Shown here piece by piece: positions 24,238-31,711 of a stretch of 64,000 bases of DNA. Source of the stretch: CAZLDI01 sp964558415 (lineage in GTDB: Bacteria > Chloroflexota > Dehalococcoidia > SM23-28-2 > RBG-16-64-32); contig CAZLDI010000016.1 in assembly GCA_964558415.1 (NCBI GenBank), positions 1-64,000 on the forward strand, written 5' to 3'. Position numbers and translations under genes: made by a program. The notes under the pieces were generated by a model. It made no database searches and was not told the DNA's origin. It saw only the letters and a list, made by a program, of their open reading frames with translations. Within the stretch, counting starts at the first letter, position 1. Every line of letters begins with the position of its first letter.

Positions 24238-24917
24238 GCGACAGGAGACAAGGGGATCGCCTTCTTGGTGAGGTGCAAGACAGGAAGGCGCGGTTTGTTC
24301 GTCGGCTCCTCAAATGGGGCAGAGCCAACCCAAGGAGCTTCCCATGGCGCGACCCGGGCCGAACGCCGTACGAGGTGCTGGTAGCCGAGTTGCTGCTTAA
24401 GCGAACCACATCTAAAGCCGCGGCGCGGGCGTATCCAATCTTCCTGAACCGATTTCCGTCCTTCTCAGCGATCGCTGAGGCCAGAGAGCCTTACCTGGCT
24501 TCAGTTCTCCAACCCGTGGGCCTCTCCAAGCAGCGCGCGAAAGGGTTCCGTGAAATGGCCAAACACGTCGAAAAGGTCCATCACGGGACATTGCCAAGCA
24601 GGATTGCAGCGTTGGAGCAGCTACCACACACAGGGCCATACAGCGCCCGGGCCGTGGCATCTTTCGCTTACAACCAAAGGGCCGCTATCGTCGATTCAAA
24701 CGTCATCAGAGTTCTCAGTCGAGTCTTTGCCAAGTCGGTTCCGGAACGGCAAAGCCTTAAGGCCTGGCAGGCTCTGGCGGACTGCCTTGTCCCCAATCGT
24801 GAGCACCGGCTCTACAACTACGCCTTACTGGATCTCGGGGCTACGGTTTGCCGGTACGACCGGCCTCATTGTTCAGAATGTCCCCTAGCCGTGATCTGCG
24901 ACTCGGCTAAACCCTAA
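24207..24917 (+). CDS. HhH-GPD DNA glycosylase, Mig-like T:G mismatch repair enzyme
   Basis: 236 residues from TTG 24207, overlapping the endonuclease by 31 bp. The helix-hairpin-helix reads LPHTGPYSARAV, followed by the catalytic Asp163 (IVDSN). A 4Fe-4S cluster site ends the protein (Cys215-x6-Cys-x2-Cys-x5-Cys231). The residue that is Lys in endonuclease III and Ser in MutY is Tyr145, as in the T:G glycosylase Mig of a methanogen R-M plasmid. Deamination of 5-methylcytosine gives T:G pairs, so this enzyme most likely repairs damage caused by the neighbouring methyltransferase. MutY-type activity is less likely given length and context. Confidence 0.8.
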   Translation: MDKASPREHVGDRRQGDRLLGEVQDRKARFVRRLLKWGRANPRSFPWRDPGRTPYEVLVAELLLKRTTSKAAARAYPIFLNRFPSFSAIAEAREPYLASVLQPVGLSKQRAKGFREMAKHVEKVHHGTLPSRIAALEQLPHTGPYSARAVASFAYNQRAAIVDSNVIRVLSRVFAKSVPERQSLKAWQALADCLVPNREHRLYNYALLDLGATVCRYDRPHCSECPLAVICDSAKP

Positions 24918-24991
24918 CTACTGCTCCGCCACTGCCACTTCCCCCTTAGACCTCCGCCCCAAACCCGATACTCTGAAACCGGAGGTGTCCC

Positions 24992-25531
24992 ATGCCCTGC
25001 AGCGAACATCACTTCATACCCATCCTCGACGAACTCCGCCAAACGCCGGACCCTGAGTTGCCGCCCGGCACGCAGCCGGAGACTCCTGAGCCGCCGTCCA
25101 TTGCGAAGATCGCCGGCCGCACGTGGGGTGGCCACCGCCCCGGCGCGGGCGCGCCCAAAGGCAACCTCAACGCCCTCAAAGACGGCCGCCACTCTGCCCG
25201 CTACCGCCGCCTCGTCCAGTCGCTCGCCCTCCTCCCTGAGGTCCGCGACACCCTGATCGGCCTCGGCGAGCACCGCCGTCACCGTCAGCGCCTCGCGGAA
25301 GCCGGCGCCTCAGAGCTGCTCGCGGGGCTCCTCCAGCGCGCCGGCGAGATCGTCCTCCACCCCGAAAGCAATCATGTCGAGAACAATCAAGCTCTCCTCG
25401 ACTTCCTCCGCAGCGCCGAGCTCAAACTTCGCGCGCTTTCGAAAATGCAATCAAGAGAAGCTCGCCAAATCGACCGGTCAATCAAGCAGCAGGCCCGCAG
25501 ACGGCCTCCGCCTCACTCCTCCGCGAAGTAG
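24992..25531 (+). CDS. Hypothetical protein with GAPKGNLNALKDG motif
   Basis: 179 residues, ATG 24992 preceded by GGAGGTG. A Pro-rich N-terminus leads to GHRPGAGAPKGNLNALKDG, a motif seen in small terminase-like and other mobile-element-associated proteins. A helical, Arg/Leu-rich remainder follows. No function can be assigned. The last codons (HSSAK and stop) lie inside the duplicated malic-enzyme 3' end, so the original C-terminus may have been replaced when that repeat arrived. Confidence 0.6.
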   Translation: MPCSEHHFIPILDELRQTPDPELPPGTQPETPEPPSIAKIAGRTWGGHRPGAGAPKGNLNALKDGRHSARYRRLVQSLALLPEVRDTLIGLGEHRRHRQRLAEAGASELLAGLLQRAGEIVLHPESNHVENNQALLDFLRSAELKLRALSKMQSREARQIDRSIKQQARRRPPPHSSAK

Positions 25532-25595
25532 TCCGGGTCGAGGTCGCGGGTGGCGAGGGCGCGGTCGACGCAGGCGCGGGCGACGGCGCGGTGGA
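25515..25595 (-). repeat. Displaced copy of the malic enzyme 3' end (direct repeat, copy 1)
   Basis: Positions 25515-25584 match 26409-26478 exactly (70 bp). Similarity continues to 25595 after a 12-bp in-frame gap. Read on the minus strand, it encodes the last residues of the malic enzyme (ATRDLDPDYFAEE) followed by its own stop (TGA here, TAG in the intact gene). It is a relic of gene-end duplication, as made by elements that integrate at the 3' end of a gene. Confidence 0.8.
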
Positions 25596-25598
25596 GCG

Positions 25599-25610
25599 TA
25601 TAATTCCTGT
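25599..25610 (+). promoter_or_regulatory. TATAAT -10 box, probable leaderless start
   Basis: A perfect TATAAT (25599-25604) ends only six bases before the ATG of the nucleotidyltransferase gene, which implies a leaderless or nearly leaderless transcript. It sits four bases beyond the end of the duplicated malic-enzyme segment. No good -35 hexamer is visible. Confidence 0.5.
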
Positions 25611-25940
25611 ATGACCACCAGCACGCGGTTCGACCTGCCTCATGCCGCCGTCGCGGCCCTGTGCCAGCGACGTCACATCCGAAAGCTATCGCTTTTCGGA
25701 TCGGTACTGCGGGATGACTTCGGCCCGGACAGTGATATCGACGTGCTGGTTGAGTTCGAGGAGGGTCACGTCCCCGGCTTCGGCTTCGTGGCCGTTCAGC
25801 AGGAGCTGTCAGAGCTGGTCGGGCGCCCCGTGGACCTTGTGACGCCGAAGGGGCTCAACCGGCGCATACGCGAGAAGGTGCTCGCGCAAGCAAAGGTGGA
25901 GTATGCCGGCGGCGGCGTCGGTCAGCGGGCAGACTGGTAG
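25611..25940 (+). CDS. MntA-type minimal nucleotidyltransferase
   Basis: 109 residues. The nucleotidyltransferase signature GSVLRDDFGPDSDIDVLVEF carries both metal-binding Asp residues (SDID), and PVDLVTPKGLN follows. Such proteins usually work as antitoxins, AMPylating a HEPN (HepT) toxin. No HEPN partner is next to it: the next gene is hicB on the opposite strand, overlapping by 19 bp. It may be an orphan or act on a toxin elsewhere. Confidence 0.85.
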   Translation: MTTSTRFDLPHAAVAALCQRRHIRKLSLFGSVLRDDFGPDSDIDVLVEFEEGHVPGFGFVAVQQELSELVGRPVDLVTPKGLNRRIREKVLAQAKVEYAGGGVGQRADW

Positions 25941-26143
25941 ATGGCTGGGCGGTAGCGCGGCCGCGGGATGGGCTTGCCGGCGGTACGGGCCGCATCGAGC
26001 CAGGCGGCCTTCGCCTGCTCTACTTCCGCCAGCGCTTGTTCAGGCGTGTCGCCGAAGGCTGAGCAGGAGTCGAGATCGGGGATGTCGGCGATGTAGCCGC
26101 CGTCGTCCTGGCTGTAGAAGATGTTTATGTGGTAGTCCTTCAT
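25922..26143 (-). CDS. hicB: HicB-family antitoxin
   Basis: 73 residues with the HicB fold (IFYSQDDGGYIADIPDLDSCSAFGDTPEQALAEVE), a degenerate RNase-H-like domain that binds and blocks HicA. It lacks a long C-terminal DNA-binding region; only a short basic tail (PRPRYRPAI) remains. Its start overlaps the hicA stop by four bases (ATGA type), so toxin and antitoxin are coupled. Toxin-first order is normal for this family. Confidence 0.88.
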   Translation of the reverse strand: MKDYHINIFYSQDDGGYIADIPDLDSCSAFGDTPEQALAEVEQAKAAWLDAARTAGKPIPRPRYRPAIYQSAR

Positions 26144-26397
26144 GGCGCGTCTTCCATTGTTAGATTATACCGCTCGACTAGCCGCAGAAACTGGCGAATC
26201 TGGTACGGCTTAGCCTGTCCGCCTGTGTCCTGAAGGTTGATGAGCTCCGGAATGGCGGGATGGGCGAAGATGTGATGGCTTCCACTGGTCCTTATCAGGG
26301 TGAAGCCGAACGCCTCCACAAGATCGGTGAAGTCGCCGAAGCGGACGTTGCTTAGGGCGCCGCCGGTGAGTCGGCGCAGGAGCCGTCTGCGCCGCAA
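26140..26397 (-). CDS. hicA: HicA-family mRNA interferase toxin
   Basis: 85 residues from TTG 26397. The double-stranded RNA-binding-like fold is recognisable from NVRFGDFTDLVEAFGF and GSHHIFAHP, where the conserved His is catalytic in HicA toxins, and from AKPYQIRQFLRLVE. It starts nine bases after the malic enzyme stop, so it may be cotranscribed with that gene. It belongs to the segment bracketed by the repeat. Confidence 0.87.
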   Translation of the reverse strand: MRRRRLLRRLTGGALSNVRFGDFTDLVEAFGFTLIRTSGSHHIFAHPAIPELINLQDTGGQAKPYQIRQFLRLVERYNLTMEDAP

Positions 26398-26406
26398 GTC
26401 TTAGCC

Positions 26407-27771
26407 CTACTCCTCCGCGAAGTAGTCCGGGTCGAGGTCGCGGGTGGCGAGGGCGCGGTCGACGCAGGCGCGGGCGACCGCCCGGGCGACGGTGCGGTGG
26501 ACCGAGCGGTCCAGCGGGCTGGGCAGGAGCTGGCCAGCGGGGGTGACGGCGACGATCGCCTCGCTGGCGGACTGGAAGACCGCGGTCTCGGCGCGGCGCG
26601 CGCCGGCGTCGAGCAGGCCGCGGCAGGCTCCGGGGTAGCAGAGGAGGTTGTTGATGTTCGCGCCGCCCTCGGCGATGCGCGCGCCGGCGTCCATCGCTTC
26701 GCGGGCGTCGATCTCCGGCCTCGGGTTGGAGAGGGCGAAGATGATCTGACCGGCGCGCACCATCTCCGGCTTGATCAGGCCGGCCTGCCCCGTCGTCGCG
26801 ATCACGATGTCGCACTTGCCGCAGATCTCCTCCAGGTCGGAGCCCGTGCCGCCGCCGGCCTCCAGGCGCTGGACGGCGTCGGGCTGCTTGTCGGCGCCGA
26901 GGACGGCGTGCCCGGTGTAGTGCATCACCGCGCGGGCGATGGCGAAACCGGCGGCGCCGAGGCCGACCTGGCCGATGCGCAGGCGGTTGGCGGGCGTCTC
27001 GACGAGCCGGCAGGCGTTGATCAGGGCGGCGAGGACGACGGCGGCGGTGCCGTGCTGGTCGTCGTGGAAGACGGCCATGTCGACGGCGTCCTGAACGCGC
27101 GGCTCGATGTCGAAGCAGCGCGGCGAGGCGATGTCCTCGAGCTGGATCACGCCGAACGAGGGGGAGATAGCGGTGACCGCGGCGACGATCTCGTCCGAGT
27201 CCTGGCTGCGGAGGGCGATCGGAACCGCGTTCACGCCGACGAGGTGCGCGAGGAGCGCGGCCTTGCCCTCGAGCACGGGCATCGCCGCAAGGGGGCCGAG
27301 GTTGCCGAGGCCCAGCACCGCCGAGCCGTCGCTGACGATAGCGACGGTGTTCGGGATGATCGTGTAGTGGTTGGCCAGCTCCGGGTCCTCGTGGATGCGG
27401 CGGCAGACCTCGCCGACGCCGGGGGTGTAGACGCGCCCGAGGTCGGCGAACGTCTCGATGGGGAGCTGCGAGACGATGCGGATCTTGCCGCCGACGTGCG
27501 CCGAGAGCACTTCGTCGCGCAGCTCAACGATCGTCGTCTCGTCCGACGCTTCCAGTTCAGCGACGAGCGCGTCGAGCTCGTCGAGCGACTCCACGAGGAG
27601 GTCGATGTCGCGCACCATGGACGTGCGGCTCTGGTGGACCGTGCGGATGTCGCCGACGTTACCGCCGTGGCGGGCGATGACGCTGAGGACGGAGGCGAGG
27701 ACGCCGATGCGGTTGACGTTCTTGACGCGCAGCGTGCGGGAGAACTGGGGCTTCTGGGGAGCGCGCGCCAT
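26407..27771 (-). CDS. NAD(P)-dependent malic enzyme with N-terminal ACT domain
   Basis: 454 residues. An N-terminal ACT domain (about 10-85; NRIGVLASVLSVIARHGGNVGDI) probably gives allosteric control. The malic enzyme catalytic region then shows RVYTPGVGEVCR, KAALLAHLVGVNAVPIAL and the metal/substrate stretch QLEDIASPRCFDIE. The NAD-binding motif is GLGAAGFAIA, with FALSNPRPEI later. It converts malate to pyruvate and CO2. It is shorter than bifunctional forms and has no phosphotransacetylase tail. Its 3' end is the apparent integration site described for the repeats. Confidence 0.93.
   Translation of the reverse strand: MARAPQKPQFSRTLRVKNVNRIGVLASVLSVIARHGGNVGDIRTVHQSRTSMVRDIDLLVESLDELDALVAELEASDETTIVELRDEVLSAHVGGKIRIVSQLPIETFADLGRVYTPGVGEVCRRIHEDPELANHYTIIPNTVAIVSDGSAVLGLGNLGPLAAMPVLEGKAALLAHLVGVNAVPIALRSQDSDEIVAAVTAISPSFGVIQLEDIASPRCFDIEPRVQDAVDMAVFHDDQHGTAAVVLAALINACRLVETPANRLRIGQVGLGAAGFAIARAVMHYTGHAVLGADKQPDAVQRLEAGGGTGSDLEEICGKCDIVIATTGQAGLIKPEMVRAGQIIFALSNPRPEIDAREAMDAGARIAEGGANINNLLCYPGACRGLLDAGARRAETAVFQSASEAIVAVTPAGQLLPSPLDRSVHRTVARAVARACVDRALATRDLDPDYFAEE
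26409..26501 (-). repeat. Malic enzyme 3' end (direct repeat, copy 2, in intact gene)
   Basis: This is the native copy of the sequence duplicated at 25515-25595: the last 90 or so bases of the malic enzyme reading frame. Together the copies bracket an 0.9-kb segment carrying the nucleotidyltransferase and hicAB. Confidence 0.8.
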
Positions 27772-27875
27772 GGTGTTGTGCTTACGTCCGGGTTCGGCTG
27801 TGAATTACCCGCTATTCTACAGTGCGAGGCGCTTTAGGTTGTAGAGGCGGGTCCGAATGCGCGCGCGTCCCGGGG

Positions 27876-28166
27876 TCAGCCGGTGAGGACGCGGCGGGTG
27901 GCGTCGGCGTGCGTCGGGCGCTCCGGCTCCACGGCCGCTATGTGAGGGCGGATGGGGTCAGGCAGGTCTGGGAGAATTCGCGCGCGGTCGATAGGCCGCG
28001 TGCGGATGTGGCAGACGAGGCAACAGTAGTAGTCGCCCGAGAATTCGGAGCGCATCACGAGGTCGCCAAGGCAGAGCGGACAGACCTGCAGGGCGGTGGT
28101 CAGATCGTCCTTGCGGGGCCGCTGGGGGAAGTAACGCAAGCCACTCCTCCTGCTGAGTGCGGACAT
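27876..28166 (-). CDS. Small zinc-ribbon protein
   Basis: 96 residues with two cysteine pairs (CPLC and CLVC, 17 residues apart), a plausible zinc ribbon, and basic and Pro-rich flanks. Nothing else is recognisable. The start could be later, since no strong ribosome-binding site is seen. It is upstream of and on the same strand as the malic enzyme, with a gap of about 100 bp. Confidence 0.5.
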   Translation of the reverse strand: MSALSRRSGLRYFPQRPRKDDLTTALQVCPLCLGDLVMRSEFSGDYYCCLVCHIRTRPIDRARILPDLPDPIRPHIAAVEPERPTHADATRRVLTG

Positions 28167-28380
28167 ATCGCCGGCCGTGGGGCGCGGGGCGCCGACGATT
28201 CGCCGTTGTTTCCGGCGCCATCATTGAAGCACCGTTCAGCAGGGTTGTCAATGAGGGAGACGGAGGGAACTGTTAAGAACTCGGGGCGCTCTGTTTACGG
28301 CCAGATTTCGGGGGCCTTCGTGTTGCGCGCTCATGCGTCGCCGACTTATCCTTCAGCCGATTGACGAAATGGAGGCAGAC

Positions 28381-29304
28381 ATGAAGCTCGCCATATTCAG
28401 CGGCGGCACGAACGAGGTCGAGGGCCAGGTGCAGGCGGTTGTGGACGCGGAACGAGATGGCTTCGACGGTATCTGGTTCGGGCAGATCTTCGGTGCGGAC
28501 GCGCTCACGGTACTGGCACTGGCGGGGCAACGCACCAGCCGGATCGAACTCGGTACGTCCATCGTACCCACGTACCCGCGGCACCCGCACATGCTGGCCC
28601 AGCAGGCGCTGACGGTGCAGGCGGCCTCGGGCGGGCGTTTCAATCTGGGGATCGGCCCCTCGCACGCGCCGGTGGTGGAGGGGATGTGGGGTATGTCTTA
28701 CGAGAAACCGGCGGTACACATGCGGGAATACCTTTCGGTGCTCCTGCCGCTGGTCCGAGAGGGGCGCGTCAGCTTCAGCGGGGAGGTATTCCGAGTCAGC
28801 GCCTCGGTGTCCGTCCCGACGCCCAAGCCACTGCCGGTGCTGATCTCCGCCCTGGCGCCGGTCATGCTACGGCTGGCAGGGGAGATGGCGGACGGCACGA
28901 TCACCTGGATGGCGGGCCCGCGGACGATCGAGTCGCACATTGCGCCGCGGATCATGCGCGCCGCGGAGGGCGCAGGGCGTCAGAGGCCGCGCATCGTGGT
29001 GGGCCTGCCGGTGGCGGTCACCGATGACGTCGCCGGGGCGCGGGAGAAGGCGGCGCGTTCGTTCGCGGTGTACGGCACGCTGCCGAACTACCAGCGGGTG
29101 CTGGCGAAGGAGGGGGCAGGCGGTCCAGCGGATGTCGCCATCGTCGGGAACGAGGCGGAGGTCGAGACGCAGCTTCGGGGTCTCGCCGCTGCGGGCGCCA
29201 CGGACTTCCTCGCCGGTGAGTTTCCTGTCGGGGACGACGCGCGGACATCGCTGGCGCGAACACGAGCCTGCCTCAAAGAACTGGTCGGGAAGATAGTGCC
29301 TTGA
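28381..29304 (+). CDS. LLM-class F420-dependent oxidoreductase
   Basis: 307 residues from ATG 28381, with GGAGG five bases upstream. It is a luciferase-like TIM barrel: MKLAIFSGG at the start, DGFDGIWFGQIFGADALTVLA, RIELGTSIVPTYPRHP and the cofactor-loop GRFNLGIGPSHAPVVEGMWG. Relatives use F420 or FMN to oxidise or reduce small organics; the substrate here is unknown. The TTG start of the next gene lies inside its stop codon, so it is coupled to the deaminase. Confidence 0.9.
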   Translation: MKLAIFSGGTNEVEGQVQAVVDAERDGFDGIWFGQIFGADALTVLALAGQRTSRIELGTSIVPTYPRHPHMLAQQALTVQAASGGRFNLGIGPSHAPVVEGMWGMSYEKPAVHMREYLSVLLPLVREGRVSFSGEVFRVSASVSVPTPKPLPVLISALAPVMLRLAGEMADGTITWMAGPRTIESHIAPRIMRAAEGAGRQRPRIVVGLPVAVTDDVAGAREKAARSFAVYGTLPNYQRVLAKEGAGGPADVAIVGNEAEVETQLRGLAAAGATDFLAGEFPVGDDARTSLARTRACLKELVGKIVP

Positions 29305-30248
29305 TCCCGGACGACCTGGCTGAGCTCCCCAAGGCCGAACTGCACGTCCACCTGGAGGGGACGGTGCGGCCGGCGACCCGGGAGGAGTTCGCGACCCGAA
29401 CAGTGGTGAGCATCCCACGCGAGTTCACGGATCTGAACAGCTTCGTCGACGTGTATGGCCGCATCTGGGCCACGATGACGCGGCCGGGCGATTACGCGCG
29501 CATGGTCCGCGAGTACTGCGAGGACGTCGCGCGCTCCGGCGTTCGTTACGCTGAGGTGCACGTGACAACGTCCGCGAGGCCGTTCCCATGCCTGGAGGAA
29601 GCGGTGGAGGCCGCAGCGAAGCAATCTGAGGTGGTTCTGCAGTTCATCGTGGACATACCACGGACGTTTCCCATGGAGGTAGGCTGGGCGCTGATGGAGG
29701 GTGCTAGAGGCGTGCCGAGAGTTGTCGGAATTGGGCTGGGCGGGTCAGAGAAGGGATACCCGCCGGAGCCGTTCGCGCCGCTGTTCGACGAGGCCCGCAG
29801 GCGCGGGCTGCGATCGATGCCACACGCTGGAGAGGACGCCGGACCGGACTCCGTGCGCGGCGCGCTCGGAGCGCTGAAGGCAGAGCGGATCATGCACGGC
29901 GTGCGGGCCGTCGAGGACGCGGGGCTGGTGGCGGAGCTCGCGGCGCGCCGAGTCCCGTTGGCCGTGTGCCTGCATTCTAATGTTCGATTGGGAGTCGTGC
30001 GCTCGCTGGAGGAGCACCCGATCCGCCAGTTGTGGGAGGCGGGGGTCGTGGTATCCGTGAACACGGACGACCCGGGTTACTTCGGGTACGATATGGTGGA
30101 CGAGTACGAGGCCGCGGGGCGGCTGCTGGGGCTGGACCGCCCAGGCTACGGCCGGCTGGCTCTCAATTCGGTTGAGAGTTCGTTCGCGCCGGATGCCTTG
30201 AAGGAAGAGATGCGGAGGGGGATCGCGGAGTGGGTTGGCGCAGGTTAG
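29301..30248 (+). CDS. add: Adenosine deaminase family protein
   Basis: 315 residues from TTG 29301. The zinc-dependent amidohydrolase motifs are complete: AELHVHLEG (HxH), MPHAGED with the catalytic Glu, a later His in RIMHGVRA, and VNTDDPGYF with the metal-binding Asp. The family deaminates adenosine to inosine; some members act on adenine or other aminopurines. Four-base coupling to the LLM oxidoreductase is an odd pairing and might hint at a modified nucleoside substrate, but that is a guess. Confidence 0.9.
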   Translation: MIPDDLAELPKAELHVHLEGTVRPATREEFATRTVVSIPREFTDLNSFVDVYGRIWATMTRPGDYARMVREYCEDVARSGVRYAEVHVTTSARPFPCLEEAVEAAAKQSEVVLQFIVDIPRTFPMEVGWALMEGARGVPRVVGIGLGGSEKGYPPEPFAPLFDEARRRGLRSMPHAGEDAGPDSVRGALGALKAERIMHGVRAVEDAGLVAELAARRVPLAVCLHSNVRLGVVRSLEEHPIRQLWEAGVVVSVNTDDPGYFGYDMVDEYEAAGRLLGLDRPGYGRLALNSVESSFAPDALKEEMRRGIAEWVGAG

Positions 30249-30252
30249 TCGA

Positions 30253-30645
30253 TCAAGACCAGAAGGCGTCGACGGCGTAGCGGTCGTCGACTAGAAACCA
30301 GGACTCGGCTATCTTCCCGCCGCTGATCCGGCACGTCCAAGCTTGTAGCGAGCCATCCAGCTTCTTGCCCTCCCGTTCGGCGTACATCCGGACGATCGCC
30401 GTCGCGTACTGGTCGCCCGCCATCACCTCCAGGACTTGAGGCCGCGCCGTTCCGCCTGCCAGCTCCCGGACGCGGCCGAAGAACGCGGCAACTTCCGCCG
30501 GCCCGGTGTAGTCTCGCGACAACAGGTTGCGGCCGGGGACGTGCCAGACCACATCGTCGCTCATGAGCGAGCGCATCGCGTCCGCGTCGGCTCGGGCCTG
30601 AGCGGCGAACCAATCTCGAAGCAACTGTTCGTTTGGATGGGACAC
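30253..30645 (-). CDS. SnoaL-like / NTF2-fold protein
   Basis: 130 residues with the SnoaL pattern: LLRDWFAAQARADADAMRSLMSDDVVWHVPG, then DYTGPAEVAAFFGRV, and a C-terminal strand WTCRISGGKIAESWFLVDDRYAVDAFW. These small cone-shaped domains act as cyclases or isomerases, or only bind ligands; no function can be set. It is convergent with the deaminase gene, four bases apart. Confidence 0.85.
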   Translation of the reverse strand: MSHPNEQLLRDWFAAQARADADAMRSLMSDDVVWHVPGRNLLSRDYTGPAEVAAFFGRVRELAGGTARPQVLEVMAGDQYATAIVRMYAEREGKKLDGSLQAWTCRISGGKIAESWFLVDDRYAVDAFWS

Positions 30646-30756
30646 GGTATTGCCCTCCCACTATGACGCGCGCCGGTCGTGTCGATTATAAACCGAGCGC
30701 CCGCGCCGTCTAATCTATGCTAACCTGTTGGTCATAACGCCTGAGGAGGAACAAGG

Positions 30757-31635
30757 ATGGGAAAGACGGCTCTTGTACTGGGCGGCGGCGGGGCGCTGGG
30801 GGTAGCCTGGGAGACCGGGGTGCTGGCGGGGTTACTGGAGGAGGGGATCGAAATCACCGGCGCCGACCTGATAGTCGGGACATCGGCCGGATCCCTGGTC
30901 GGCGCGCACGTGGGGTCGGGAAGGCCTCACTCCGAGCTGGTGGAACAGCAGGTCGCGCCGGACGACGGACGGGTGAACGCACTGATGGCGCAGGCTGAGC
31001 TGGCGACGACGATTTCGACGTTCGCGCGCTGGGCGGGCATCACCGAAGTAACGCCGCAGGTGCGCGCCGAGATCGGCCAGATGGCGCTAGGAGCGAAGAC
31101 CGCCCCCGAAGAGCACTGGGTGAGCCACTTCCGTGAACTCGTCGACTTCGACTGGTCCGAACGGCGCTTGGTGCTGACGGCAGTGGACGCCGGCAGCGGC
31201 GATTTCCAGCCGTGGGACAGGGACTCTGGCGTGCCGCTGCATCGTGCGGTGGCTTCTAGTTGCTCCGTGCCCGCGCTATTCCCGCCGGTCACCATCAACG
31301 GCCGCCGCTACACGGACGGCGGGGTCCGCTCCGGTACCAACGCGGATCTCGCGAGCGGGTACGAGGCGGTTCTGATCGTCGCGCCCATCGGGGCGCGCGC
31401 TGACGGCATCGACCCCGTCCTCGGCAGCCAGGCCCGCAGCGAAGCCGAGGCGCTGAGGGCGGCAGGTAGTCGGGTGGAACTCGCCTTCCCGGACGCCGGT
31501 TCGCTGGACGCGATCGGCATCAATCGGATGGATGCCACGCGCCGGGCGCAGACAGTGGAGGCGGGACGCGTACAGGGTAGGTCTCTGTCATCGCGACTCA
31601 CCGAGAGCTGGGCGAAGGCCGCCGCCACGTCTTAG
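30757..31635 (+). CDS. Patatin-like phospholipase
   Basis: 292 residues, ATG 30757 after GAGGAGGAACAAGG. Patatin motifs: oxyanion hole LGGGGALGVAWETGVLAGL, nucleophile elbow GTSAGS, and the dyad Asp in YTDGGVRSGTNADLA. It is predicted to be a soluble lipid acyl hydrolase. No signal peptide is seen. It stands alone between two unrelated genes, and the promoter should lie in the AT-richer stretch 30685-30745. Confidence 0.92.
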   Translation: MGKTALVLGGGGALGVAWETGVLAGLLEEGIEITGADLIVGTSAGSLVGAHVGSGRPHSELVEQQVAPDDGRVNALMAQAELATTISTFARWAGITEVTPQVRAEIGQMALGAKTAPEEHWVSHFRELVDFDWSERRLVLTAVDAGSGDFQPWDRDSGVPLHRAVASSCSVPALFPPVTINGRRYTDGGVRSGTNADLASGYEAVLIVAPIGARADGIDPVLGSQARSEAEALRAAGSRVELAFPDAGSLDAIGINRMDATRRAQTVEAGRVQGRSLSSRLTESWAKAAATS

Positions 31636-31711
31636 CGGTCCACGTCCCAACGGGAATTCGTGCCGGGCGCCGCCCGAGCCGCGCGCCCTGTGCTAGTCTT
31701 TGGTTCCAGTG

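Noticed and set aside
26210..26815. Arg/Pro-rich minus-strand frame across hicA and malic enzyme
   Set aside because: Frame-shifted shadow of two well-supported genes, extreme composition.
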